DNA of 11,704 nucleotides from Bryobacteraceae bacterium (GCA_030039005.1 JASHQT010000046.1:1-11704), one strand, 5' to 3'; numbered from the stretch's first letter, positions 1-6,570 are shown. Translations and numbers: made by a program. Notes: generated by a model not told the origin, from the sequence alone.

Positions 1-962
1 GTTACGAAGGTGTGGCGCACATCGTGCCATCGTCCCGTGATACCGCAGGCGTTGCGGATGGAAGTCCACACCGTCTTAAAGCTGGTGATCGAGCGCCCCG
101 GGTCGTGCGGCCGCGGCCGTCCGTAAGGGAAAAGGAACCATTCCGGCCGAGTTTCGCCAAACGCAGACAAATACCACCCGGCATGCTGCTTGAGCGCCTG
201 GAGAACTTCGTCATTCATCGGAACCGTACGCCCCGTGCCGGCCTCAGTCTTCGTTTGGTTGCGAACGGTGACCAGGCCCTTGATCAAATCGATATGCGAC
301 CAACGGAGAGATCGCGTTTCCTTATCGCGCAAGCCGCAATGCAAGGCCAGCACGAGCGCTGGATATACGGAAGGAGAACCCTTTCGGCGCCGTGCTTCCG
401 TTAGCATGGCGACCTTCTGATCGTCAGTGAAGGCCACCGCAATGGATGGCCCGGTCTCCAGTTTGAGTGTGTGGCGGCGCTTCATTCTCGCGCGGATAAC
501 ATCACCCTGGTCCTCTAGCATCCGGAGGAGAAAGCCGGTCTCCTCGTTGATCGTCTTCGGTGCGGCCTTCTCTTTGAGCCGCGCATTCTGATATTCGATC
601 ACGGCTTTATCGTTGATAGTGGATTTCATCCTTTTGCCGAGCAGGCGCGCCACGTGGCCTACTGCGTACTCGGCGAAGACGGGAGCTCGGTGACGGAGCT
701 TGTATGCTTCCAGGTACCTGTCGGCGATCTCCTGGATGGATTGGATCCGGTCCTGGCGCGTATCTTCGATGCCGTTGAAACTGCGCTCCAGCTCGCCGCG
801 CCGGTTCTTTTCAGCCTCGATCGCTACCGTCTTTTTCTTGCTCTCGCTGGATTCCTGAATGCGGCGGCCGGCGACCGGCGGCCCCCTGTTCGCGTTTCTG
901 AGTATGACAAATGGCCGCCTCGCGATGAACGCGATCCGGGATCTGGCCGCCCGCGTCATCAT
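1..962 (-). CDS. Tyrosine recombinase (phage-type integrase), 3'-partial, foreign N-terminus
   Basis: This minus-strand frame is open from the left edge upward and encodes a phage-type integrase. What is seen: the box I arginine in HCGLRDKETRSLRWSHID (about residue 212 if the ATG at 962 is used) and the box II motif WHDVRHTFV at positions 3-29 (His ~313, Arg ~316). The window ends before the GH box and the catalytic tyrosine. The middle part (KEKAAPKTINEETGFLLRML and similar) looks like the core-binding domain of integrases common in soil bacteria. Recognisable integrase sequence begins about position 869 with GRRIQESSESKKK. The ~30 residues upstream (MMTRAARSRIAF...) are antisense to the terminase small-subunit remnant and lack the usual aromatic beta-strand start, and no Shine-Dalgarno precedes the ATG. 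I infer that the native N-terminus was lost at a rearrangement junction, so activity is doubtful. Confidence 0.85.
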   Translation of the reverse strand, partial: MMTRAARSRIAFIARRPFVILRNANRGPPVAGRRIQESSESKKKTVAIEAEKNRRGELERSFNGIEDTRQDRIQSIQEIADRYLEAYKLRHRAPVFAEYAVGHVARLLGKRMKSTINDKAVIEYQNARLKEKAAPKTINEETGFLLRMLEDQGDVIRARMKRRHTLKLETGPSIAVAFTDDQKVAMLTEARRRKGSPSVYPALVLALHCGLRDKETRSLRWSHIDLIKGLVTVRNQTKTEAGTGRTVPMNDEVLQALKQHAGWYLSAFGETRPEWFLFPYGRPRPHDPGRSITSFKTVWTSIRNACGITGRWHDVRHTFV

Positions 963-1062
963 CGAGCGCCGAGAGTTCGGTTTGGCGCCGTCCTCACGCA
1001 CCCGTGTCCAAGCCTCGACCGATGGCACCATCGACGCCCTAGAGGCAAAACTGTGTGGCTGA
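904..1062 (+). pseudogene. C-terminal remnant of a phage terminase small subunit (P27-like)
   Basis: A short plus-strand frame whose end reads ARVIIERREFGLAPSSRTRV. This resembles the C-terminal tail of P27-family small terminase subunits, which often end in a '(E)FGLTPSSRxRV' stretch. It stops (TGA 1060-1062) 8 bases inside the start of a large-terminase remnant (GTG 1055), the gene order expected in a phage packaging module. Only about 52 codons remain and no ribosome site precedes the ATG at 904. The upstream side runs into the integrase on the other strand, so the N-terminal DNA-binding part was probably deleted. The assignment rests on a short motif plus context. It could instead be an unrelated small phage protein. 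Confidence 0.5.
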
Positions 1063-1300
1063 TTACCACCCCGACACATGTGCTTACTGTCAGGCCGAGA
1101 CCTGGTGCGAGATGCGCGCCAACGGCAAGCCACAATGCCGGGCGTGTAAAGTGGAACGCTTCTTTGCGGAAATTCTTTATCCACCACTCGGTTACAAACT
1201 GCTCGCCTGGCAGCGGAAAGTACTGCGGGATATCTACGGCACTGTTTTGCCCGGCGATGGCCGGCGACGCTATCGTTCCGGACTCGTTTCCCTCGGCTTT
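1055..1300 (+). pseudogene. N-terminal remnant of a phage terminase large subunit
   Basis: Starts at GTG 1055, overlapping the preceding remnant. Residues 9-31 hold two CxxC pairs (CAYC, CRAC), a possible zinc ribbon. They are followed by FAEILYPPLGYKLLAWQRKV and DIYGTV, with YRSGLVSLG near residue 81. This is the pattern of the N-terminal ATPase region of large terminase subunits, which package phage DNA into proheads; the Walker A loop would normally follow at once. Here similarity ends at about 1297 and the frame runs on to 1450 through unrelated sequence antisense to the ATPase gene. No GK[ST] loop, Walker B or nuclease domain remains, so the gene is dead. The breakpoint lies between 1297 and the ATPase stop at 1338. 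Confidence 0.7.
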
Positions 1301-1337
1301 CATAGAAATCAAAAAGTACTTAGTATTTCCGTTGCCT

Positions 1338-2519
1338 TCATACCCCCTGGGGGGACGTTTTGGGTGACGCCCCGAGCACCTCCCGCAGCCGGGATTCCTC
1401 GACCAACTCGACCGCTTGCGGCGACAACGCTGGCGCATTCCCTTGCGTGAGCAGACCCAACTCTTGAAGGTCTTCTATGGCTCGCCCTGTAGTGGTACCG
1501 GCTGGGATCGGACGGCCGTGAAGCATGGCCAGCAGCACCTCCCGACGCGCTGGCACGATACAATCCAACGCTACCCGGAACACGTCTCGAAGAACAGCAT
1601 TGTCTACGGTGTCCTTACCCTGTAACGCCGCATCACCCCGAGCGATTGCTGCGAGTCCTTTCGATACGCGGGTGTTGGCTTCCGGTTCAGGAACATCTTC
1701 GATATCTCGGTTCCCGATGCTGGAACGGTACACGTGGGTGCGGCCCACCGCCACCAGATCCGCGATCGCGGCGATTTGTTGTCGCACCGCGCGGGAGATT
1801 TCCGGCACATCCGATGAGGCTTCGTCGAACACCGCTCGTACCGCGTCTGTTATCTCGGTGGACATTTCCTTCTCGCCCGTTTGCTGGTCGATCGCGCGTT
1901 CTCCGGCAGTCCGCGCCGGTCGATGCCAGCGCACCTGGAGGAAGCGTTCTCCGAGCGTAGAGGACATTGAGTAGGCCCTGTCCAATGCCGGGGTCACCGC
2001 CGCGATGATCGTAATCCTGCCGGACCAAATCTTGGTCACGCCGGTTCCGAAATCCTTCCGGTACTGCCCATCGTGGATCTCACGGAGCTGGGAAAGAATC
2101 TCAGCGCGGCGGTCCCGTTGCATGGAGAGGACAGTGGTGAAATCCTTCGAGATAAGAATCCCGTCCCCTTTCGTGATGTAGCATTTATTGTTCTCAAGGG
2201 TAGGGCCAAGTTTCTCTAGCAAACCGGGCTGTTGTGCTCCATGCATGCCAGATAAAAACGTGCTTGGCGACCACGAGCCAAGGATTTGGACCTGCGGTAG
2301 CCCCGCTGCACCCATCACCGTGGTCGTCGTTTTCCCCGAGCCGGGTGGGGCAACCACGAAGATCCACGCAGGATCGCCGAGATTGAGGTAATGCGATTTG
2401 ATGGTTGCCATCACAACATGGACTGCCTGTGTGTCGGGTTGGTGGAAGTGTGAATGAAGTACTCGGTCGAGTCTGTTGAGGGCTGACGCCGGAGCGAGGA
2501 TTACAGGTGCGGTGCTCAT
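1338..2519 (-). CDS. AAA+ P-loop ATPase of a mobile element, with C-terminal winged helix
   Basis: A 393-residue protein. Walker A is clear at residues 57-64 (APPGSGKT). A hydrophobic, acidic Walker B-like segment follows (GDGILISKDF, ~118-127). ITIIAAVTPALD (~169-180) looks like a sensor 1 strand, and GERFLQVRW (~191-199) carries a candidate arginine finger. The C-terminal part (about 317-360, RREVLLAMLHGRPIPAGTTT... then AIEDLQELGLL) has the look of a winged helix-turn-helix. The organisation suggests a helicase-like or DNA-remodelling ATPase of a phage or satellite replication module, but I cannot name a family with certainty. The start ATG overlaps the stop of the upstream gene (ATGA, 2516-2519), so the two are probably translationally coupled. 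The protein ends in SPKTSPQGV close to the breakpoint with the terminase remnant, so the last residues may be junction sequence. Confidence 0.75.
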   Translation of the reverse strand: MSTAPVILAPASALNRLDRVLHSHFHQPDTQAVHVVMATIKSHYLNLGDPAWIFVVAPPGSGKTTTTVMGAAGLPQVQILGSWSPSTFLSGMHGAQQPGLLEKLGPTLENNKCYITKGDGILISKDFTTVLSMQRDRRAEILSQLREIHDGQYRKDFGTGVTKIWSGRITIIAAVTPALDRAYSMSSTLGERFLQVRWHRPARTAGERAIDQQTGEKEMSTEITDAVRAVFDEASSDVPEISRAVRQQIAAIADLVAVGRTHVYRSSIGNRDIEDVPEPEANTRVSKGLAAIARGDAALQGKDTVDNAVLRDVFRVALDCIVPARREVLLAMLHGRPIPAGTTTGRAIEDLQELGLLTQGNAPALSPQAVELVEESRLREVLGASPKTSPQGV

Positions 2520-2833
2520 GCGATACCCCCATCGACGGCAGCGGGAGTGTCTGGCACATCCACGAGCTTCAACGATTGCTCCGTCCGGACCACCTCGATA
2601 CGGCCGTCACGAAGGGTGAGTGTGATCTTACCGTAGAAGTGATCTTGCATTAGGCGGCGCAAGTATCCGGCGACCCGGTCCGAGGGATGCCGTGCCGGTT
2701 GGGTTGGCAGGGCTAACGCAGCAGATGGAACGGTGCCAGGCGAGAGCCGGGTAGAATTCGTAGTTGGTTTAGGTTCAGGTTTTGCGGGATCGGAAGCTCC
2801 AGCAGGAAAGCGTTTAACAGTATCTAATAACAT
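2516..2833 (-). CDS. Small DUF2292/YezD-like protein
   Basis: About 105 residues from the ATG at 2833. An ATG 18 bases upstream (2851) is possible, but the inner start has an AGAGGA ribosome site about 9 bases away and is preferred. The N-terminal half is Pro/Ala/Thr-rich and probably disordered. The C-terminal half (VAGYLRRLMQDHFYGKITL, then TLRDGRIEVVRTEQSLKL) matches the shape of DUF2292/YezD proteins: a short helix, then a beta-hairpin with 'YG.I.I...DG.I..I..TE..RL'. The biochemical role of that family is not known to me. The stop overlaps the ATPase start by 4 bases, placing both in one operon of the integrated element. Confidence 0.6.
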   Translation of the reverse strand: MLLDTVKRFPAGASDPAKPEPKPTTNSTRLSPGTVPSAALALPTQPARHPSDRVAGYLRRLMQDHFYGKITLTLRDGRIEVVRTEQSLKLVDVPDTPAAVDGGIA

Positions 2834-3056
2834 TGAGGTTATTCCTCTCATGGGAATTTAATTTCCGATTCGAGAGTTCGACCGTGAATCGGTTAACGGG
2901 TTAAGGGGGATACGAGGACTTCCAAATGGAAGATCCTAACAAAACAATATCGGAACGCGGATCACAACGTTGAGGCCGGAACGGTTCACTTGGAATCTCG
3001 CAGGGGCCGCCGGGTGTGTCTGAGGACCCCACGAGTACTTAGCTTCATAACGCTAA
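2834..3056. other. Intergenic leader with dyads, no supported gene
   Basis: These 223 bases separate the HTH gene from the DUF2292-like gene. They contain two perfect dyads: CCGATTC/GAATCGG (2865-2871 and 2886-2892, 14-base loop) and CTTCCA-AA-TGGAAG (2919-2932). A tandem GGTTAA (2891-2896, 2899-2904) partly overlaps the first. A 20-codon frame starting just after the HTH stop lacks a ribosome site and is not called. The dyads could be protein-binding sites or transcript hairpins. Confidence 0.4.
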
Positions 3057-3245
3057 TTACCGTTCGTCCTTTCCACCCCGGCCCTGCTCAATCAGCTTTT
3101 CAAGCTCACTCGGCTCGATCAGCACTCGTCGGCCTAACCGGATCGCAGAGATCTTTCCCTGTCTGATGTACTGCCGCAGCGTCCAGTGGCTAAGGCCAAC
3201 CGCTTCTGCGGCTTCTTTCAACCCCAATGCGAGTTGGTGTCTCAT
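3057..3245 (-). CDS. Excisionase/MerR-type helix-turn-helix protein
   Basis: A 62-residue basic protein of the HTH_17 (excisionase/AlpA-like) type. LGLKEAAEAVGLSHWTLRQY forms the helix-turn-helix, followed by IRQGKISAIRLGRRVLIEPS, the beta-wing typical of the family, and a short helix ending ELEKLIEQGRGGKDER. Such proteins act as directionality factors for tyrosine integrases or as small transcription regulators of integrated elements. An AAGGAG ribosome site lies about 8 bases upstream of the ATG, and a strong promoter lies about 100 bases upstream. It heads the minus-strand gene cluster that leads toward the ATPase and, beyond the terminase remnants, the integrase. Confidence 0.85.
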   Translation of the reverse strand: MRHQLALGLKEAAEAVGLSHWTLRQYIRQGKISAIRLGRRVLIEPSELEKLIEQGRGGKDER

Positions 3246-3261
3246 AATGAAATACTCCTTG

Positions 3262-3281
3262 ACGCGCTCTCTTTGGCGCGT
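3262..3281 (-). promoter_or_regulatory. Leader hairpin next to the HTH ribosome site
   Basis: ACGCGC (3262-3267) and GCGCGT (3276-3281) form a perfect 6-bp stem with an 8-base loop. In the minus-strand transcript it ends one base before the AAGGAG ribosome site of the HTH gene. A stem this close could limit ribosome access or stabilise the 5' end. This is a structural observation only. Confidence 0.4.
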
Positions 3282-3292
3282 TAAATTTATAA

Positions 3293-3327
3293 ATGCATAC
3301 GAGCATGTAATAGTGCTTGATATGCAT
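3293..3327. promoter_or_regulatory. ATGCATA/TATGCAT inverted repeat, operator-like
   Basis: ATGCATA at 3293-3299 and TATGCAT at 3321-3327 form a perfect inverted repeat with centres 28 bp apart. It lies just downstream of the predicted start of the HTH transcript, in an AT-rich stretch unlike the flanking DNA. The position suits an operator or recombinase/excisionase arm sites. The protein that binds it is unknown; the adjacent HTH protein is an obvious candidate. Confidence 0.4.
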
Positions 3328-3341
3328 CTGATAATCTTTTA

Positions 3342-3370
3342 ATGATACCATTTTTGTGCATTAATGTCAA
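3342..3370 (-). promoter_or_regulatory. Sigma70-type promoter of the HTH gene
   Basis: On the minus strand: TTGACA (3365-3370), a 17-base spacer, then TATCAT (3342-3347) preceded by TGG, an extended -10. The predicted start is near 3335, giving a leader of roughly 90 bases. The -35 is perfect and the spacing ideal, so this is one of the two best promoters in the window. Confidence 0.75.
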
Positions 3371-3588
3371 GTATATAGTTCCATGAATACAAGGACCTTA
3401 CCACCGAATGTTATGAATTGCCATGTGGGTTCCTGTCCTGAGCTTCCTTCGGTCTATGCGAGGCCGGTTTTATCAGCCGGGAATGTTCCCGCCGGGCCTG
3501 AAGCCCACGTGTGATGGAGTCGATGCTGGCTGAAGGCGATCCGACGGATGGATGGTAAAGCCGCTGAACTGACCGGAGTCGAACACCC
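3371..3588. other. Intergenic boundary region with nested inverted repeats
   Basis: No gene is supported in these 218 bases. Between 3422 and 3511 there are three nested dyads: CATGTGGG/CCCACGTG (3422-3429, 3504-3511, 7/8), AGGCCGG/CCGGGCCT (3461-3467, 3492-3499, one bulge) and CGGGAA-TG-TTCCCG (3478-3491). This stretch marks the change from element DNA to apparently chromosomal genes. No tRNA or direct repeat proves an attachment site. Confidence 0.35.
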
Positions 3589-3617
3589 TTGACACAAGCT
3601 TCGCCCAGACGCATAAT
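3589..3617 (+). promoter_or_regulatory. Sigma70-type promoter giving a leaderless start
   Basis: TTGACA (3589-3594), a 17-base spacer and CATAAT (3612-3617). The -10 ends 7 bases before the ATG at 3625, so transcription should begin at or beside the A of that ATG and the mRNA would have no leader. This also explains why no ribosome site precedes the ATG. Confidence 0.7.
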
Positions 3618-3624
3618 CCCCTGC

Positions 3625-4038
3625 ATGGCAACGCCAACACTGACGGTTTCCGCTGAGTATATTTCCGATTACGACGCGATCCTGAAGACCATGGACTTCT
3701 ACGTGACCGGTCTTCGAAATGGCGACGGAGAGACGATGAGTCGTGGGTTCCTGCCGGATGCCACCGGGTCGGGGTATTTCCAAGGTGCGTTGATGCAAGG
3801 CTCGATGCAGCAGGTGTTCGATTTGGTGGACCAAAACGGACCGGCTCCGAAAACAGAAGCCCGATTTGCGGATGTGGAAATTATGGGTACACTTGCCTTG
3901 GTGCGGTTGGAGGTATCTGGCTGGTCTGGAAAGGTGGCTGGTCCTACCCCCGTGAAGATGTCCGACCTATTCACGCTGATTAAAACCGGGGCGGAATGGA
4001 AAATCGCTTTCAAGGGCTGGCATTTCCATTCGGCCTAG
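3625..4038 (+). CDS. NTF2-like protein, putative lumazine-binding family
   Basis: A 137-residue protein with the NTF2/SnoaL-like cone fold of the 'putative lumazine-binding' group. An N-terminal helix carries FYVTGLRNGDGETMSRGFLP, followed by DATGSGYFQGALMQGSMQQV, FDLVDQNGPAP and beta-strands ending DLFTLIKTGAEWKIAFKGWH. Length is near the family norm (about 120-135). No signal peptide is seen, so it is probably cytoplasmic. The substrate or ligand cannot be told from sequence; members are widespread and mostly uncharacterised. A TTG codon in frame at 3589 is the -35 element of the promoter, so the ATG at 3625 is chosen. It is transcribed alone, away from the VanZ-like gene. Confidence 0.85.
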   Translation: MATPTLTVSAEYISDYDAILKTMDFYVTGLRNGDGETMSRGFLPDATGSGYFQGALMQGSMQQVFDLVDQNGPAPKTEARFADVEIMGTLALVRLEVSGWSGKVAGPTPVKMSDLFTLIKTGAEWKIAFKGWHFHSA

Positions 4039-4258
4039 AGCGGGTTCCTCGATCTTTCGCATTACGGTGGAATGGCGAACATTGGGGTGCTGGGGTCGCA
4101 ACACGACAACACGCTCATTGGAACCCACCGCCATCGTCGGGGCGGCGAATACCCGTTCTGACTTTCAAAATCTTTGGTGCGAGGTGCCACGGGAACGGGA
4201 TGAACAACAACCCTTGCGTGAGCGTAGTAGGCGCGTGTCTGCCGGGGCGGGATGGGAT

Positions 4259-4657
4259 TTATTCCCCTTTCTGAAGCCTCAGGGTCGTCGAACGAAAGAT
4301 TTGATAGAGCGCCACAACCGCGACCACGCCGATCCCGTCATCGCGAACGTCGTGCCACTCAATCGGCATTCGGTACAACCAGTGCTGGAGTAGCTCTATC
4401 GTGAAGCCGAAGGCAAAGACCAGCGCCGCTGAACCGAAGGTGACGCGATCCCGGTTACCGTATCCAGCGGCCAGTAGGAACGTTAAAACGCCAAATCCCA
4501 AAACATGCGCGGTGTGGTGAATTGGACCGTAGTGAATGTGCGCGGGACGGCTCGGCTGAAGTGAACCGATGAACAAGGCGGTCGCCCAGATGAAAGCGGC
4601 AGTCCGAAATATTGTCTTGAGGCGGTTTCCCACCAACTTCCGCTCCGTACATTCCAC
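4259..4657 (-). CDS. VanZ-like family integral membrane protein
   Basis: About 132 residues with four hydrophobic segments (roughly 16-33, 46-66, 72-90, 107-121). Family marks are HHTAHVLGFGVLTFLLAAGY, then GFTIELLQHWLYR and WHDVRDDGIG, corresponding to the VanZ pattern 'E..Q......R....D...N..G'; the usual Asn is Asp here. VanZ-like proteins are small polytopic membrane proteins. One is linked to teicoplanin resistance, but most chromosomal copies have no known role, so no resistance function is claimed. The ATG at 4657 lacks a good ribosome site. A GTG at 4633 (residue 9) has GGAG 9 bases upstream and may be the true start. It is convergent with the NTF2-like gene, about 220 bases apart. Confidence 0.75.
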   Translation of the reverse strand: MECTERKLVGNRLKTIFRTAAFIWATALFIGSLQPSRPAHIHYGPIHHTAHVLGFGVLTFLLAAGYGNRDRVTFGSAALVFAFGFTIELLQHWLYRMPIEWHDVRDDGIGVVAVVALYQIFRSTTLRLQKGE

Positions 4658-5088
4658 AGCAACTCATTATGCCGGTTCAAGGGTTGTGGTTGTAACAGTG
4701 GGCGAAACGAGGACACCGGAAAGCGGGCGTGAGCCGATCTAGAGTGGCCATGACTGCCGTCATGATGTTAGTCGAAGTCGGGATGAATGTCGAGCGAACT
4801 GACGAGGGCAAGCCCGCCTATCCGGGGTCTGGGCTCGCACGGACAGACTCCCGCTCGTGGCCGGGGCAGGAACACCGGAGGAATCTTGCCCCCACACTTT
4901 ACCTCAATTCTGTAGTCGAAGCCGATCCTGGCCTTCCGAAGTGCATTTACTCGGAAGCACAATGGGTTTCGGCAGGTGGAATTTGGCTTCTCGACGTAAC
5001 CAAGACAGGACTACCAGTACGAAACCCTCCAAAAACTTGCGTAACAGGCAGTTTTCTGTGGCGTGCCATTGTATACTAAGTGGCTAAC
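4658..5088. other. Intergenic region, no supported gene
   Basis: About 430 bases between the divergent VanZ-like and PEP-CTERM genes. An open frame exists (4729-5079, GTG start) but its translation has no recognisable domain, signal peptide or ribosome site. A small perfect dyad CATGAC-TGCC-GTCATG lies at 4749-4764. A -10-like TATACT (5072-5077) sits 24 bases before the PEP-CTERM start but lacks a convincing -35. Confidence 0.4.
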
Positions 5089-5101
5089 AGCGGAGGGACC
5101 G

Positions 5102-5671
5102 ATGATTTTTCGTAATCTCACACTTACCGCGCTTTTGCTAGGAGTGGTAGCAACTGCTCCGGTAGTCGCGTCCACAATTACCAGCATCAGTTTTACCCCG
5201 GCATCTGACTCACCATTTACCTCAAGCCTGACGGAATCGTTTACAAGTACTCAAGCCTCCGTCACAGGAACGGTCTCTTGCGATTCCACTTCGCCGTGTA
5301 CCGGAGAGCTGGGCCAAGTTTTCATCGGACTGGATCTGACCAACGAGACCCTCCTGAGTTTAAACATTTCTGGAGACCTCAGTGGGAACACTGCCGGGAG
5401 CGGCGATGTGGTTATTGCATCGATCCCCGAACCGTTCAACATACCGACAGGTGATTTTGATGAAAACATCTTCTCTCAAGACCAGCCACCGCTGGGGATG
5501 ATAGAAACGAATTACACTGTCTATCTCACACTGCCCGCCGAAGAGACCGTGACGTTGCCGATCACGCTCACGGCGTCAGCTGCTGTTCCCGAGCCTTTTG
5601 GCCAATCGATAGCCGTCCTTGCGTTGCTGGGCTTGACGGGGCTTGTTCGCTACCGCTCAAAACCGCGCTGA
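5102..5671 (+). CDS. PEP-CTERM sorted secreted protein
   Basis: A 189-residue secreted protein. The ATG at 5102 is chosen because CGGAGGGA lies just upstream (5091-5098) and it starts a clean signal peptide (MIFRNLTLTALLLGVV..., cleavage probably after VVA ~23). The middle is rich in Ser, Thr and Gly with one close Cys pair (CDSTSPC), as in extracellular matrix-type PEP-CTERM proteins. The end is a complete sorting signal: VPEP at ~162-165, a hydrophobic stretch (IAVLALLGLTGLV) and a basic tail (RYRSKPR). In known systems an exosortase recognises this signal in the membrane and processes the protein during export, usually with exopolysaccharide production. No exosortase gene is in the window, so it must act in trans. 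The mature part matches no fold I recognise. Confidence 0.85.
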   Translation: MIFRNLTLTALLLGVVATAPVVASTITSISFTPASDSPFTSSLTESFTSTQASVTGTVSCDSTSPCTGELGQVFIGLDLTNETLLSLNISGDLSGNTAGSGDVVIASIPEPFNIPTGDFDENIFSQDQPPLGMIETNYTVYLTLPAEETVTLPITLTASAAVPEPFGQSIAVLALLGLTGLVRYRSKPR

Positions 5672-5768
5672 ATGTGTTCCTGATGGATAGGAACATCTCC
5701 ACGGAGACAGACCACCGAAGAGCGAAGCGAGAGGCGGTTGGGAAATTCAAACGGGCGATGGGTAGAGT

Positions 5769-5880
5769 AGCGCCGAAGTAATGGAGGTGGCCGCGCGTGG
5801 GCGGTGGTGGGGAGCGCCGAACCTAGACACCCTTCAACCCCAACAGCGGTCCGGGTACTAACTTGACTTCGGCGCTCTTT
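5769..5880 (+). ncRNA. Candidate structured RNA with alternative stems and a T-run
   Basis: AGCGCCGAAGT (5769-5779) is perfectly complementary to ACTTCGGCGCT (5866-5876), which is followed by CTTTTC. A second copy of the 5' arm, AGCGCCGAA (5813-5821), can pair with the same 3' arm. Two mutually exclusive stems therefore share one T-followed arm, the logic of an attenuator or switch. No gene follows closely on the plus strand, so it may instead end an unseen transcript or be a small RNA. I do not recognise a known RNA family. Confidence 0.35.
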
Positions 5881-5943
5881 TCGATGATCGACAACGAAAG
5901 GTGAGATTTCTACTGGGGAAAGCTCCCGGTATTCCGGCGGATA

Positions 5944-5979
5944 GACTCCCGCACGAAAACGTGTGTAATGCTGGGAGTC
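5944..5979 (+). ncRNA. Nested stem-loop, possible RNA domain
   Basis: GACTCCC (5944-5950) pairs with GGGAGTC (5973-5979) and encloses CACG-AAAA-CGTG (5952-5963), a tetraloop hairpin. It lies about 70 bases after the preceding switch-like set and may belong to the same RNA. No family is recognised. Confidence 0.3.
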
Positions 5980-6187
5980 CGGGTCAGCGCAAAGTGCTTG
6001 TCACGAGCATGCGCGGCCCTTACGGGTCTTATCGATCCGGCGAACCTGAAAGTTTAAGCTAAATCGCCAAGCCAAAGACGGCGCGGAATCGATGCGATGC
6101 GCAGTTTATCACTTGGACCGGTGAAGGATTTCTCGGAGGTTCCTGTGTTGACGTGTTTATAATACGTATGTTACTTATGAGTGACGA

Positions 6188-6234
6188 GCGGGCAACAACC
6201 CGCCAGCTCCCTGCGGGTTCAACCTGTAGGAACC
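6188..6234 (+). promoter_or_regulatory. Four-segment alternative hairpins (attenuator-like)
   Basis: GCGGG (6188-6192) can pair with CCCGC (6199-6203). The longer AACCCGC (6197-6203) pairs perfectly with GCGGGTT (6213-6219). GGTTC (6216-6220) can pair with GAACC (6230-6234). Segments 1:2, 2:3 and 3:4 exclude one another in turn. An intrinsic terminator follows about 200 bases later (6440-6470). It may be chance in GC-rich sequence. Confidence 0.3.
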
Positions 6235-6439
6235 ATGCGCACGCACATAAAAGCGCGAGAGTCGGATCGGTTCACACTTTGCGAAAACCAAAACAAAACG
6301 TTACCGTTCATCCTTCTCTCGGATCTCGACAACAAGGAAAGGGAAGAACATAAGCCTCGGTGGTCACCTGAAAACCGGCCATACGTGGTCACTTCAAAAG
6401 CGGCCAACGGAGCGAATCCAGAACAAGAGTATTTATACC

Positions 6440-6470
6440 TTGCCTGACCCTGTGCAGGCAAACATTTTTT
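6440..6470 (+). terminator. Intrinsic terminator
   Basis: TTGCCTG (6440-6446) and CAGGCAA (6455-6461) form a perfect 7-bp stem with an 8-base loop. Three bases later comes TTTTTT (6465-6470). This is a plausible Rho-independent terminator for a plus-strand transcript. A second hairpin, GCAAGG-CGG-CCTTGC, follows immediately (6473-6487). Confidence 0.55.
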
Positions 6471-6570
6471 GGCAAGGCGGCCTTGCGAGTTTATACTGAC
6501 TGTTACTTGGGCGGAGGATACGGCACCGCAGGGATGCGACCGGAGCGCCGACCCAGCGGCCGGAATGAGG

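Noticed and set aside
1341..1356. GC palindrome CCCCCTGGGGGG near the ATPase stop as a terminator
   Set aside because: It lies inside the last ATPase codons and no T-run follows on the minus strand.
654..1367. 237-codon plus-strand open frame
   Set aside because: It is antisense to the integrase frame and to parts of the terminase remnants; the translation has no domain, and the integrase and terminase readings carry clear motifs.
959..1438. 159-codon minus-strand open frame
   Set aside because: Its translation is antisense to the terminase remnant and shows no family signature.
3560..3600. tRNA-like T-loop (TTCGACT on the minus strand) as a possible attachment tRNA
   Set aside because: The bases flanking the loop do not pair as a T-stem and no acceptor or anticodon arm can be built.
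4729..5079. 116-codon plus-strand open frame with GTG start
   Set aside because: No ribosome site, no domain and no plausible composition; it ends inside the leader of the PEP-CTERM gene.
6181..6447. 88-codon plus-strand open frame
   Set aside because: No ribosome site or recognisable domain; its stop lies in the terminator stem, which suggests a non-coding transcript at most.
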